Made by a program: the position numbers and the translations under genes. DNA of 6,546 nucleotides, from contig JAHHKH010000240.1 of the NCBI GenBank assembly GCA_018679695.1, forward strand, positions 1 to 6,546, written 5' to 3'. The notes beneath the pieces were generated by a model. The model saw only the letters and a program-made list of their open reading frames with translations. It had not been told where the DNA came from and searched no databases. Below are positions 1 to 6,501 of this stretch, piece after piece (within the stretch, counting starts at the first letter, position 1; every line of letters starts with the position of its first letter). The DNA comes from Maribacter sp. Its GTDB lineage: Bacteria > Bacteroidota > Bacteroidia > Flavobacteriales > Flavobacteriaceae.

Positions 1-2
1 GT

Positions 3-572
3 GGAAAGGAAGGTTTTAACCCCTTACCAGATTGGTCTGTTTATGGATTATTGCAGATTTGGGATACTGAAACAGAGGCCCAGGCATTTTTTAACTCTTC
101 AAAATTAATTAAGAAGTACCAAAAAAAAAGCTCTGAACAGTGGACGATTTATATGAAATGTGTTACAGCTAAAGGGGAGTGGTCAGGAAGAAATCCTTTT
201 AGGGAAAGTAATGCTATTGATGATGAAAACCCTCTGATTTCGGTGATTACCCGCGCTACTATAAAACCAAGGATGTTTTTTGAATTTTGGAGATATGTAC
301 CCATATCGCAACGGCCTCTTGTTGGAAACAGAGGATTGATTTACACCAAAGGAATTGGGGAAATTCCTTTTCTACAAATGGCTACATTTAGTATTTGGAG
401 GGATAAAACCACGTTAATGGATTTTGCCTACAATAGTAAAGAACATCAAAAAGCCATTCAAAAAACCCGTCAGCTAGATTGGTACAGAGAAGAACTATTT
501 TCAAGATTTCAGCCGTATAGATCTGTAGGAAGCTGGAATGGTAAGAACCCGCTTCCTGAGTTGAATAACTAG
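3..572 (+). CDS. crtA: CrtA-family carotenoid monooxygenase (5' end cut off), probable carotenoid 2'-hydroxylase
   Basis: The frame is open from base 3 with no stop, and the upstream codons (GKEGFNPLPDW...) already resemble CrtA, so the gene starts before the window and the TTG at 51 is not its start. By comparison with spheroidene monooxygenase from purple bacteria, as remembered, roughly 45-50 N-terminal residues are missing; 189 codons are visible. Family-like blocks are GEWSGRNPF (about bases 171-200), TRATIK (249-266) with FEFW just after, and GIGEIPFLQMATFSIW (about 351-400), ending with a WYREELFSRFQ segment and a GSWNGKNP tail that mirrors the GKWEGKDP of purple-bacterial CrtA. Known for the family: oxygen-dependent ketolation at C2 of acyclic carotenoid ends; a flavobacterial relative (strain P99-3) is reported as a 2-hydroxylase in myxol synthesis. 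Inferred here: 2'-hydroxylation of a 1'-hydroxy carotenoid, because crtD and cruF are adjacent. It is convergent with cruF, and the exact product (hydroxyl or keto) cannot be read from sequence. Confidence 0.85.
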   Translation, partial: GKEGFNPLPDWSVYGLLQIWDTETEAQAFFNSSKLIKKYQKKSSEQWTIYMKCVTAKGEWSGRNPFRESNAIDDENPLISVITRATIKPRMFFEFWRYVPISQRPLVGNRGLIYTKGIGEIPFLQMATFSIWRDKTTLMDFAYNSKEHQKAIQKTRQLDWYREELFSRFQPYRSVGSWNGKNPLPELNN

Positions 573-1204
573 AAATAAAAACATAGAAAAAACAGGAACT
601 GTGCTAAGTATAAATTCAAGGAAAATGGTCGATTCCCTTCGATTTTTAAAACACGCAGTATCCCATGAAAGAGCAATGCGAGAAGAAACCAAGTAATATA
701 ATTTTGCAGGGGTACGATGTTTCCTTCGAATGCCCAAAAATCGAAGGCAGGCGCACTGTGTTCCATGAAAAAATCCATAATGACCATTAGCGAAGCTCCC
801 AAAAGCGCTTTGATCCAAATACGAAATTGGGTATAATCCAAGATGCTTGCTGTAACAAAAGTCAATAAAGCCCAGTAACAACCAATTAAAAGGGGGACTC
901 CATCCAGTTTAGGCCCAAAATTATTTCCATAGGCGTAAGTGCCAAATAAGAGTTTGTAATTTACCCCAAGCCATTCCGCAAACATGCCACCGATAAAAAA
1001 TATGGCAAAAACAATGACCTGTTTTGTTTCATTTAGAGGATAAACGTAAAAGAAAAGTAGCAGGCATACGCATAGGTTTAAAGGTGTTTTTTCGATAAAC
1101 CAATCAAAGTACCCTAAATACACTCCAATTAGTGCTGAGATGTGAAATAACCAAACAATTCCAATGGCGATTGATACTTTGGATTTTAGTAAACGGTCAA
1201 ACAT
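569..1204 (-). CDS. cruF: Carotenoid 1',2'-hydratase, CruF type (DUF422 membrane protein)
   Basis: A 211-residue, very hydrophobic protein with about six or seven membrane segments (roughly residues 10-31, 42-56, 62-79, 103-121, 130-147, 168-185, 196-211). It has the pattern of the Caroten_synth/DUF422 family: Glu77 in a helix, then GTYAYG (88-93), GPKLDGVP (97-104) and Trp111, a second block with Asp144 and FDFWAF (154-159), then VPLQNYITWF (164-173). CruF proteins add water across the 1',2' double bond of an acyclic carotenoid end, giving a tertiary 1'-hydroxyl; they act in the membrane. The ATG overlaps the end of crtD by 8 bases (ATGTTTGA), which suggests translational coupling and joint work on the same psi end. 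Its stop shares CTAG with the stop of the convergent crtA. The lycopene cyclase domain family (CarR/CrtYcd type) was considered, but its PxEE-type motifs are absent. Confidence 0.82.
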   Translation of the reverse strand: MFDRLLKSKVSIAIGIVWLFHISALIGVYLGYFDWFIEKTPLNLCVCLLLFFYVYPLNETKQVIVFAIFFIGGMFAEWLGVNYKLLFGTYAYGNNFGPKLDGVPLLIGCYWALLTFVTASILDYTQFRIWIKALLGASLMVIMDFFMEHSAPAFDFWAFEGNIVPLQNYITWFLLALLFHGILRVLKIEGNRPFSLNLYLAQFLFFLCFYF

Positions 1205-2675
1205 GTCCTTGGGGTTTAGGGACTAAATCACTCACAATTTTGGCAGATAATAAACAGAGTGGTATACCACCTCCGGGGTGTACCGAACCTCCTGCGAAAT
1301 ATAAATTTTTAATGGCGTTTGTGAAATTTGGATGTCTTATGAATGCAGCAAATTTACTGTTACTGGCAGCCCCATATAAGGCACCTCTATAGGAACTTGT
1401 ACTATTTTCAATTCCTACAGGGTCCAAGATGTGTTCGGTAGTGATCAGGTTTTCAATATCAGTATTCAGAATTCGGTTTATTTTTGACACAATTGCTCGT
1501 CGAGCCCTATTTTTCAAAGCTGTCCAATCTTGTCCATAGTTTCCGGGTGCATTAATCATTACAAACCAGTTTTCATGCTTTTCAGGGGCATCAAAAGGTT
1601 CATCTTTACAACTAATATTAATGTAAATAGTTGGATCATCATGAAGGTCCTTCGCCTCAAAAATAGAATTGAATTCTTTTTCATAGGAGTCGCTAAAAAG
1701 GATATTATGTAAATCCAGTTCTGGAAATTCCTTGGCTATGCCCCAATAAAAAATCAAAGCAGAACTTGATCGTTCTTGCGTCAATACTCTTCTGGGATGC
1801 TTTTGGTCTTTCAATAAATGTTTATAGGTTGGAAAAATATCCATATTGGAAACTACAATATCAGAGTCATAATCTTGTTCAACAGTGGTAACACCAATTG
1901 CTTTTCTACTTTTTATTCTTATTTGTTCTACTTTTTCATTGAACTTAAAATCAACACCTTCCGCAATTGCCAACTCATATAAACTGCTACTGATACGATG
2001 CATACCCCCTTTTGGAAAAAAAGTACCATAGTGCATTTCCAAGTGCGGGATCATCGACATGATCCCTGGGGATTTATAGGGCGAAGAACCATTATAAGTT
2101 GCATAGCGGTTGAATAATTGCACCAATTTTTCACTTTTAAAACTCTTTTGGTTAATCTTATGCAAAGAGCTATTTATATCTAATTTGCCAAATTGTACAA
2201 TAGATTTGACGGTTTCCTTGGATAGGAAAGTACTAAGTTTATGAAGTGATTTTTCAAGAAACAAACTTGCTGTCAAATCATATTTTATCTTATTCTGGTC
2301 GAGATAGCTACGAATATTCCCGGCAGGTTCCTTAAATGTACTCGCCGCCTGTTCAATAAAAGTATTGATGTCCGATTTTGCCGAGAATTGTATACCATCT
2401 TCCCAGAAATAGTTGCAGATGGTGTCCTTCTCGAGATAATCAAAGTATTTACTACTTTCTAATCCGAAGAGCTCAAAAAGTTCAGTAACTAAATGAGGCA
2501 TTGTAAAAAGCGATGGACCCAGGTCAAATCGATATCCAGCTAAATTCATGGCATGGAGTTTTCCGCCAGGGTAGGAATTGGCCTCAATAACAGTAACGTG
2601 ATAACCCGCCTTGTTTAATCGAAGGGCAGTAGCTATTCCTCCTATGCCTGCACCAATTACAATGGCGTTGTACAT
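1197..2675 (-). CDS. crtD: CrtI-family carotenoid desaturase, probable 1'-hydroxycarotenoid 3',4'-desaturase (CrtD)
   Basis: A 492-residue FAD-dependent oxidoreductase of the phytoene desaturase superfamily. The N-terminal dinucleotide-binding fold has the full glycine pattern G8-A-G10-I-G-G13 and the acidic residue E31 after the second strand, followed by PGGKL and FDLGPS (the flavin-contact region of the family). The C-terminus carries the family signature NLYFAGGSVHPGGGIP and a final SAKIVSDL helix. It is a diverged paralogue of the desaturase encoded at 3986-5446. Because that copy sits directly before crtB, and this one overlaps cruF, it is assigned as the 3',4'-desaturase that acts on 1'-hydroxylated psi ends, as characterised in the marine flavobacterium P99-3. 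The ATG at 2675 lies 10 bases after the crtZ stop. Alternative: another desaturase or isomerase of the same superfamily; the superfamily call is firm, the substrate is inferred from position. Confidence 0.83.
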   Translation of the reverse strand: MYNAIVIGAGIGGIATALRLNKAGYHVTVIEANSYPGGKLHAMNLAGYRFDLGPSLFTMPHLVTELFELFGLESSKYFDYLEKDTICNYFWEDGIQFSAKSDINTFIEQAASTFKEPAGNIRSYLDQNKIKYDLTASLFLEKSLHKLSTFLSKETVKSIVQFGKLDINSSLHKINQKSFKSEKLVQLFNRYATYNGSSPYKSPGIMSMIPHLEMHYGTFFPKGGMHRISSSLYELAIAEGVDFKFNEKVEQIRIKSRKAIGVTTVEQDYDSDIVVSNMDIFPTYKHLLKDQKHPRRVLTQERSSSALIFYWGIAKEFPELDLHNILFSDSYEKEFNSIFEAKDLHDDPTIYINISCKDEPFDAPEKHENWFVMINAPGNYGQDWTALKNRARRAIVSKINRILNTDIENLITTEHILDPVGIENSTSSYRGALYGAASNSKFAAFIRHPNFTNAIKNLYFAGGSVHPGGGIPLCLLSAKIVSDLVPKPQGHV

Positions 2676-2685
2676 TATAAATATG

Positions 2686-3135
2686 CTATTTTTTGAAGTA
2701 TTTAAAAGGCACTACGAGCATACCAAAACATTCGCCATCTTTCTTGCCTAAATGTTTGTGATGTATCTTGTGCGCCCTGCGAACTCCTCTCGCATACCAA
2801 TTATTGGCATTTCGGAATATTTTGAAGCGTTGGTGAATAAAAATGTCATGTACTAAAAAATAGGTAGCCCCGTAGGCCATTATCCCTATTCCAATAGGAT
2901 ACCCGTACCAGAAATCCGTGTTGGCACCCAAATAGAAAAAGGTGATGCTTACAACAGCATAAAAGATAAAAAATGCATCGTTGCGTTCAAACCAAGAATC
3001 GTGATCTTTGTGATGATGATCTTTATGCAAGGACCATAAAAAGCCATGCATTATATATTTATGGGTAAACCAAGCCATAAATTCCATAAAGGAAAAGACC
3101 AATAGAAAAATAAGAATGCCGATCGCTATATTCAT
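2686..3135 (-). CDS. crtZ: Beta-carotene 3-hydroxylase CrtZ
   Basis: A 149-residue membrane di-iron hydroxylase of the fatty acid hydroxylase superfamily. All four histidine clusters are visible: HKYIMH (H25, H30), HKDHH (H37, H40, H41), HDIFIH (H96, H101) and HKIHH (H122, H125, H126). Hydrophobic segments lie near residues 2-22, 54-71 and 77-95. CrtZ hydroxylates C3 of beta-ionone rings, turning beta-carotene into zeaxanthin and supplying the ring hydroxyl of saproxanthin- or myxol-like products. Start choice: the ATG at 3135 is 2 bases after the crtB stop. A GTG at 3141 overlapping the crtB stop (GTGA) would add two residues; the ATG is preferred because the protein then begins with its first hydrophobic helix and no ribosome binding site favours the GTG. 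The length is normal for short bacterial CrtZ. Confidence 0.95.
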   Translation of the reverse strand: MNIAIGILIFLLVFSFMEFMAWFTHKYIMHGFLWSLHKDHHHKDHDSWFERNDAFFIFYAVVSITFFYLGANTDFWYGYPIGIGIMAYGATYFLVHDIFIHQRFKIFRNANNWYARGVRRAHKIHHKHLGKKDGECFGMLVVPFKYFKK

Positions 3136-3137
3136 AA

Positions 3138-3977
3138 TCACACCAAATTTAATTTAAAATTCACATAGGTCTTAGCCAAAAGCCCGAATTTTTGATAATT
3201 GGGCACCCTAATTCTGGTATTTTTTATCTCAGCGGAAGGAGTTTTTTCCAATTTCATCAATAATTTATAGTAATATTTATAGGCGGTATAAACTCCTAGC
3301 TTAGCTTCTGCCGGTAGCTGTAGAATTCCACTAAGGCTTTCTTCGAAGTCTGCTTTGATTTCGTTGATTATTTTTGTTTTGGTAGCTTCATCAAGCTCAT
3401 TTAAATTGGTATTTGGAAAGTACGTTCGGTGTAATTCCTCAAAATCGGTTTTTAGATCCCTCAAAAAATTAACTTTTTGAAAGGCAGAACCTAGAGCCAT
3501 GGCGGAATCCTTTAGTTTTTCGTATTCACTTTCATCTCCTTTTACGAAAACCATTAAACACATTAAACCTACCACATCGGCAGATCCATAGATATATGCT
3601 TTATATTCTTCATCGGTCTTATACGTATTTTTTGTTAGGTCCATACGCATACTTTTCATAAAAGATTCCACCAAATGGTGTGGAATGCCATATTTATGGT
3701 AGGTATGTTGAAAAGAATTTAAAATCGGATTGAGACTTATTTTATGTTTAAGCGCAATTTCCAGATCATTTTCAAAGTTATTGAAAAGCTCTTCTTGTGG
3801 AAAGTCGTAAAAGGTGTCCACTATTTCATCAGCAAAGCGAACAAAACCATAAATATTATAAATATCCGCTCTTATACTTGGAGCCAACATTTTAGTTGCC
3901 AATGCAAATGAAGTGCTGTAGGTCTCCGTTACGAGCTTACTACTGTTATAGGATATTTTGTCGAATAATGCCTTCAT
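3138..3977 (-). CDS. crtB: Phytoene synthase CrtB
   Basis: A 279-residue, all-helical squalene/phytoene synthase family protein that condenses two geranylgeranyl diphosphates head to head into 15-cis-phytoene, the first committed step of C40 carotenoids. Both magnesium-binding aspartate motifs are present: D50-E-I-V-D54 within YGFVRFADEIVD, and N170...R173-D174-L-K-T-D178 within QKVNFLRDLKTD. Between them lie the YIYGSADVVG segment (about 128-136) and the alpha-helical core; RIRVPNYQK near residues 255-263 is the usual C-terminal end. Start choice: the frame extends to a TTG at 3989 overlapping the crtI stop, but the ATG at 3977 (8 bases after that stop) gives an MKALFDKISYNSS beginning typical of flavobacterial CrtB. 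The substrate-making GGPP synthase (crtE) is not in the window. The call is very secure. Confidence 0.96.
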   Translation of the reverse strand: MKALFDKISYNSSKLVTETYSTSFALATKMLAPSIRADIYNIYGFVRFADEIVDTFYDFPQEELFNNFENDLEIALKHKISLNPILNSFQHTYHKYGIPHHLVESFMKSMRMDLTKNTYKTDEEYKAYIYGSADVVGLMCLMVFVKGDESEYEKLKDSAMALGSAFQKVNFLRDLKTDFEELHRTYFPNTNLNELDEATKTKIINEIKADFEESLSGILQLPAEAKLGVYTAYKYYYKLLMKLEKTPSAEIKNTRIRVPNYQKFGLLAKTYVNFKLNLV

Positions 3978-3985
3978 CTGTATTT

Positions 3986-5446
3986 TCAATTTTTCTTTAC
4001 GATCAATTCTGAAACCAGTTTCCCCGAAATCAAGGAGGGCGGTACCCCGGGACCAGGAACAGTCAATTGCCCTGTAAAATAAAGGTCCTTCACTTTTTTA
4101 CTTTTTAAGTTAGGCCTTAAAAAAGCAGTCTGTGATAAAGTATTTGCCATGCCATAGGCATTACCTTTATAGGAGTTGTATTTGTCTATGAAATCGTTGA
4201 CACAAAACGAATCATGGAAAAGGATATTTTCCTTGACTTTATCACCTGATCTTGTTTCGAACCTTTGCATGATAAGGTCGAAGTATTGTTCCCTTAGTTC
4301 AGGAGTATCTTCAAGACCGGGCGCAATGGGAACAAGGAAAAATCCGGTTTCACAACCACTTGGAGCCATCGATTCATCGGTTATTGAAGGGAAATTGGCA
4401 TAGAACAAAGGTTCTTTTGGCCATTTGGGATTATCATATATATCATAAGTATGTTGCTCAAAATCTGTATCAAAAAACAGATTGTGGTGTTCAACGTTTT
4501 TCAATTTTCTATCAAATCCTACATAGAACAGTAAAGAGGATGGGGCAAATGTTTTTTGCGCCCAATACTTTTCACTGTACTGTCTAAATTTATTATCCAA
4601 CAGGGTTTCGGTGTGGTGATAATCGGCACCACTAAGAACGATATCTGCATCAATAGCTATATTATTCTCTGTGATGATACCAACAGCTTTGCCATCCGTA
4701 ACACGAATCTTTTCTGCCGGCATATTGGTATGGAACTTAACCCCTAGTTCTTTGGCTAGGTCGTGCATGGCCTTTATTATTTCATACATCCCACCTTTTG
4801 GATGCCAAGTACCTAGGCCAAAATCGGCAAAATTCATGAAACTGTAGAAAGACGGGGTCTTACTAGGTTTTGCACCAAGAAAGAGTACTGGAAATTCCAA
4901 TGTCGCAATAAGTTTGGGGTTTTTAAACTTTTTCCGTACTTCACTGCTTATCGTTTTAAAAAATTGGTCAACTTTAGTGATAGTGTCTTTAGTCACCAAT
5001 TCAAAGGGTGATAAGCCCGGTTTTAGAACCACTTTATTAATGGCTATATCATAGTTTTTTTGAGCCTTGTTGATAAATCCCTTTAGATGGGTAGAGCTAC
5101 CTTGCTCAATCCTTTCAAATTCCTTACAAATTTTTTCCATGCAATCCCCAATGGTAATGGTATCATCGGAAAAGAATATTTTGTACGCCGGGCTTAATTT
5201 TTCTAAATCGTAATAGTCACTGGTTTTTTTGCCAAAATCGGCAAAAAACTTGTCAAAAATATCCGGCATCCAATACCAACTAGGTCCTAAGTCAAAGGTG
5301 AAGCCCTTTTTTTTAAGTTGACCAGCCCTACCACCCAAGGTACTATTTTTCTCATATACCGAGACATCATAACCCCATTTGGCCAAATAGCAAGAAGCGG
5401 ATAATGAGGAAAACCCTGAGCCTATTATGACAATTGTTTTGTTCAT
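3986..5446 (-). CDS. crtI: Phytoene desaturase CrtI
   Basis: A 486-residue FAD-dependent desaturase that introduces double bonds into phytoene, most likely four steps to lycopene, on the membrane surface. The N-terminal Rossmann motif reads GSGFSSLSA with G9 and G11 but Ser at position 14 where the textbook pattern has glycine; E32 follows the second strand and LGGRAG and FDLGPSWYWMP (about 51-61) complete the family's N-terminal signature. The C-terminus has DLYFTGQLTVPGPGVPPS, then an ISGKLVSEL helix. It starts with an ATG 20 bases after the regulator's stop and ends 8 bases before the crtB ATG, so crtI and crtB are cotranscribed as in most bacterial crt clusters. Assignment as CrtI rather than the second desaturase rests on the crtB neighbourhood and the flavobacterial CrtI-like SFMNFADFGLGTWHPKGG region. 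Confidence 0.93.
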   Translation of the reverse strand: MNKTIVIIGSGFSSLSASCYLAKWGYDVSVYEKNSTLGGRAGQLKKKGFTFDLGPSWYWMPDIFDKFFADFGKKTSDYYDLEKLSPAYKIFFSDDTITIGDCMEKICKEFERIEQGSSTHLKGFINKAQKNYDIAINKVVLKPGLSPFELVTKDTITKVDQFFKTISSEVRKKFKNPKLIATLEFPVLFLGAKPSKTPSFYSFMNFADFGLGTWHPKGGMYEIIKAMHDLAKELGVKFHTNMPAEKIRVTDGKAVGIITENNIAIDADIVLSGADYHHTETLLDNKFRQYSEKYWAQKTFAPSSLLFYVGFDRKLKNVEHHNLFFDTDFEQHTYDIYDNPKWPKEPLFYANFPSITDESMAPSGCETGFFLVPIAPGLEDTPELREQYFDLIMQRFETRSGDKVKENILFHDSFCVNDFIDKYNSYKGNAYGMANTLSQTAFLRPNLKSKKVKDLYFTGQLTVPGPGVPPSLISGKLVSELIVKKN

Positions 5447-5466
5447 TTTATGATTGGCGATTTTAC

Positions 5467-6366
5467 TTATAAGGCCTTTGTTAATTCCTCGATCGAGGTG
5501 AATCTTTTAATATTCTTCGGTAAATCTACATGCTCTACGTGCATAGTTTGTCTTCCCAGAATCCAGAGACACGGATTTTTGTAGCCTTTGATCAATTCAC
5601 TGAATTCATTTAAATATTTCTCCACTTTTTCCTGGGTAGGGGCAACCGTAAAATACGAAAGAAAACAAATATTATCGGCATATCTTAATAATTCTGCCAA
5701 ATTATCCTGTGGAATTGATTGACCCAAATAAACCGATTTGTAGCCTCTTAAATTAATCTCATAGTTTACATACAATAAACCTATATCATGTATCTCACCT
5801 TCGGGGAGAAATAGAACGAATGTCTTGTCTTTTCTTGTGGGTTCATTGGTTTGAAGTTTTTCAATGTTGATCAATATTTTTTGTTTGATCAAGGCAGTAA
5901 TAAAATGCTCGTGGGCAGGACTGATTGTATCGGTTTGCCACAATAAACCAAGCTCATTTAACAATGGTATAAAATAGTCATTGAATATTTCCCGAAATGA
6001 ATTATCAGCCAATAATGCATTATACGTATTGCTGAACAATGTTTGGTCAAAATTTAGCATCGATAACTTAAAGGCATTTAACACATGGTTCTTCATGCTC
6101 TTATTCGCCACTATTTCCCTTACTTTTAAAGGTATATCTTCTTCTGGGATTTTGGCTATTTTAGAAATTTTATAGCCGTTTTTGTTTAACAAAGTAATAT
6201 TCAATAATTTTTGAAGACTACTAAGACTATAGGTTCTGATATTGGTAGTGGTCCTTTCCGGAGATAGTAGATTATATCTTTTTTCCCATATGCGTATTGT
6301 GTGCGCCTTAATTCCAGATAAATTCTCCAAATCACGGATACTGAAAACTTTCTTTATATTGTTCAT
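5467..6366 (-). CDS. MerR-family regulator with B12-binding domain (CarH/LitR-like), probable light-responsive repressor of the crt operon
   Basis: A 299-residue protein with three parts. Residues about 7-75 form a MerR winged helix-turn-helix (FSIRDLENLSGIKAHTIRIWEKRY, then RTYSLSSLQKLLNI). Residues about 90-175 form a helical cap with W143 and E153-H154 spaced W-x9-E-H, as in adenosylcobalamin-binding CarH. Residues about 181-299 form a Rossmann-like cobalamin domain with E191-I-H193-D-I-G196, the variant of DxHxxG found in CarH, where the histidine is the lower cobalt ligand. Known CarH proteins bind DNA as tetramers in the dark and fall apart when light breaks the Co-C bond, releasing carotenoid genes. 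Being first in the operon, 20 bases before crtI, it would also control itself. Light sensing and repression are inferred from these residues and position; a B12-independent relative remains possible. Confidence 0.88.
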   Translation of the reverse strand: MNNIKKVFSIRDLENLSGIKAHTIRIWEKRYNLLSPERTTTNIRTYSLSSLQKLLNITLLNKNGYKISKIAKIPEEDIPLKVREIVANKSMKNHVLNAFKLSMLNFDQTLFSNTYNALLADNSFREIFNDYFIPLLNELGLLWQTDTISPAHEHFITALIKQKILINIEKLQTNEPTRKDKTFVLFLPEGEIHDIGLLYVNYEINLRGYKSVYLGQSIPQDNLAELLRYADNICFLSYFTVAPTQEKVEKYLNEFSELIKGYKNPCLWILGRQTMHVEHVDLPKNIKRFTSIEELTKAL

Positions 6367-6383
6367 ATTTTACACTAAAAGAT

Positions 6384-6400
6384 TAAACAAATATAAACAA
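6384..6400. repeat. Two direct TTGTTTA repeats 10 bases apart, possible operator
   Basis: On the minus strand TTGTTTA occurs at 6394-6400 and again at 6384-6390, a 10-base period, and the pair covers the predicted -7 element. Read on the plus strand each copy contains TAAACA, which fits the TnnACA core remembered for CarH operators, whose repeats are spaced about one helical turn. The region is very AT-rich, so chance is a real alternative. Confidence 0.35.
6388..6395 (-). promoter_or_regulatory. Probable -7 element of the crt operon promoter
   Basis: On the minus strand the leader contains TATATTTG, a full match to the Bacteroidota -7 consensus TAnnTTTG, 21 bases before the regulator ATG, which would give a 5' leader of only about 15 bases. 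No clear TTG/TTTG -33 element is found at the expected spacing; only TTTAAC (6415-6420) lies there. The weak upstream element would suit a regulated promoter. All six genes downstream are spaced closely enough to depend on it. Confidence 0.5.
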
Positions 6401-6451
6401 TATTCTTGGCGAATGTTAAAAAGGAAAGTTAAAATGTGATTAATGTGTATA

Positions 6452-6498
6452 ATTTAAAAAGAAAAATCCGCACTGCTTATTTCATCAGTACGGATTTT
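6452..6498 (-). terminator. Rho-independent terminator of the tRNA transcript
   Basis: An inverted repeat pairs AAAATCCG (6463-6470) with CGGATTTT (6491-6498), continues past one C/A mismatch with ACTG/CAGT (6472-6475 and 6486-6489), and closes on a 10-base loop. On the minus strand the stem is followed by a T-rich run (TTTTTCTTTTT, ending near 6456), as expected for termination of RNA coming from the tRNA just upstream. It separates the tRNA unit from the crt operon promoter. Confidence 0.75.
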
Positions 6499-6501
6499 CT
6501 G

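Noticed and set aside
51..53. TTG as start of the crtA-family gene
   Set aside because: The frame is open to base 3 and the upstream residues still match CrtA, so the true start is left of the window.
501..881. Minus-strand open frame of 126 codons
   Set aside because: It overlaps the well-supported cruF in another frame and the end of crtA, and its translation shows no recognisable family or composition of a real protein.
1259..1270. Perfect 12-base palindrome GTGGTATACCAC
   Set aside because: It falls on the codons of the conserved GGIP motif of CrtD, far from any promoter, so it is most likely a by-product of coding.
1132..1392. Plus-strand open frame of 86 codons
   Set aside because: It runs opposite to cruF and crtD coding sequence; the GGG/CCC-rich part is the complement of the conserved HPGGGIP motif.
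3978..3989. TTG start for crtB overlapping the crtI stop
   Set aside because: The ATG at 3977 matches the usual beginning of flavobacterial CrtB; the extra four residues have no family support.
4176..4747. Three plus-strand open frames of 63-75 codons
   Set aside because: All lie within crtI on the opposite strand and have no family resemblance.
5981..6439. Plus-strand open frames opposite the regulator gene and its leader
   Set aside because: They are complements of the MerR coding sequence; no promoter or protein family supports them.
6463..6498. Hairpin as a terminator for plus-strand transcription or as a riboswitch
   Set aside because: No plus-strand gene precedes it, the plus-strand T run is short, and it lies directly downstream of the minus-strand tRNA, which explains it fully.
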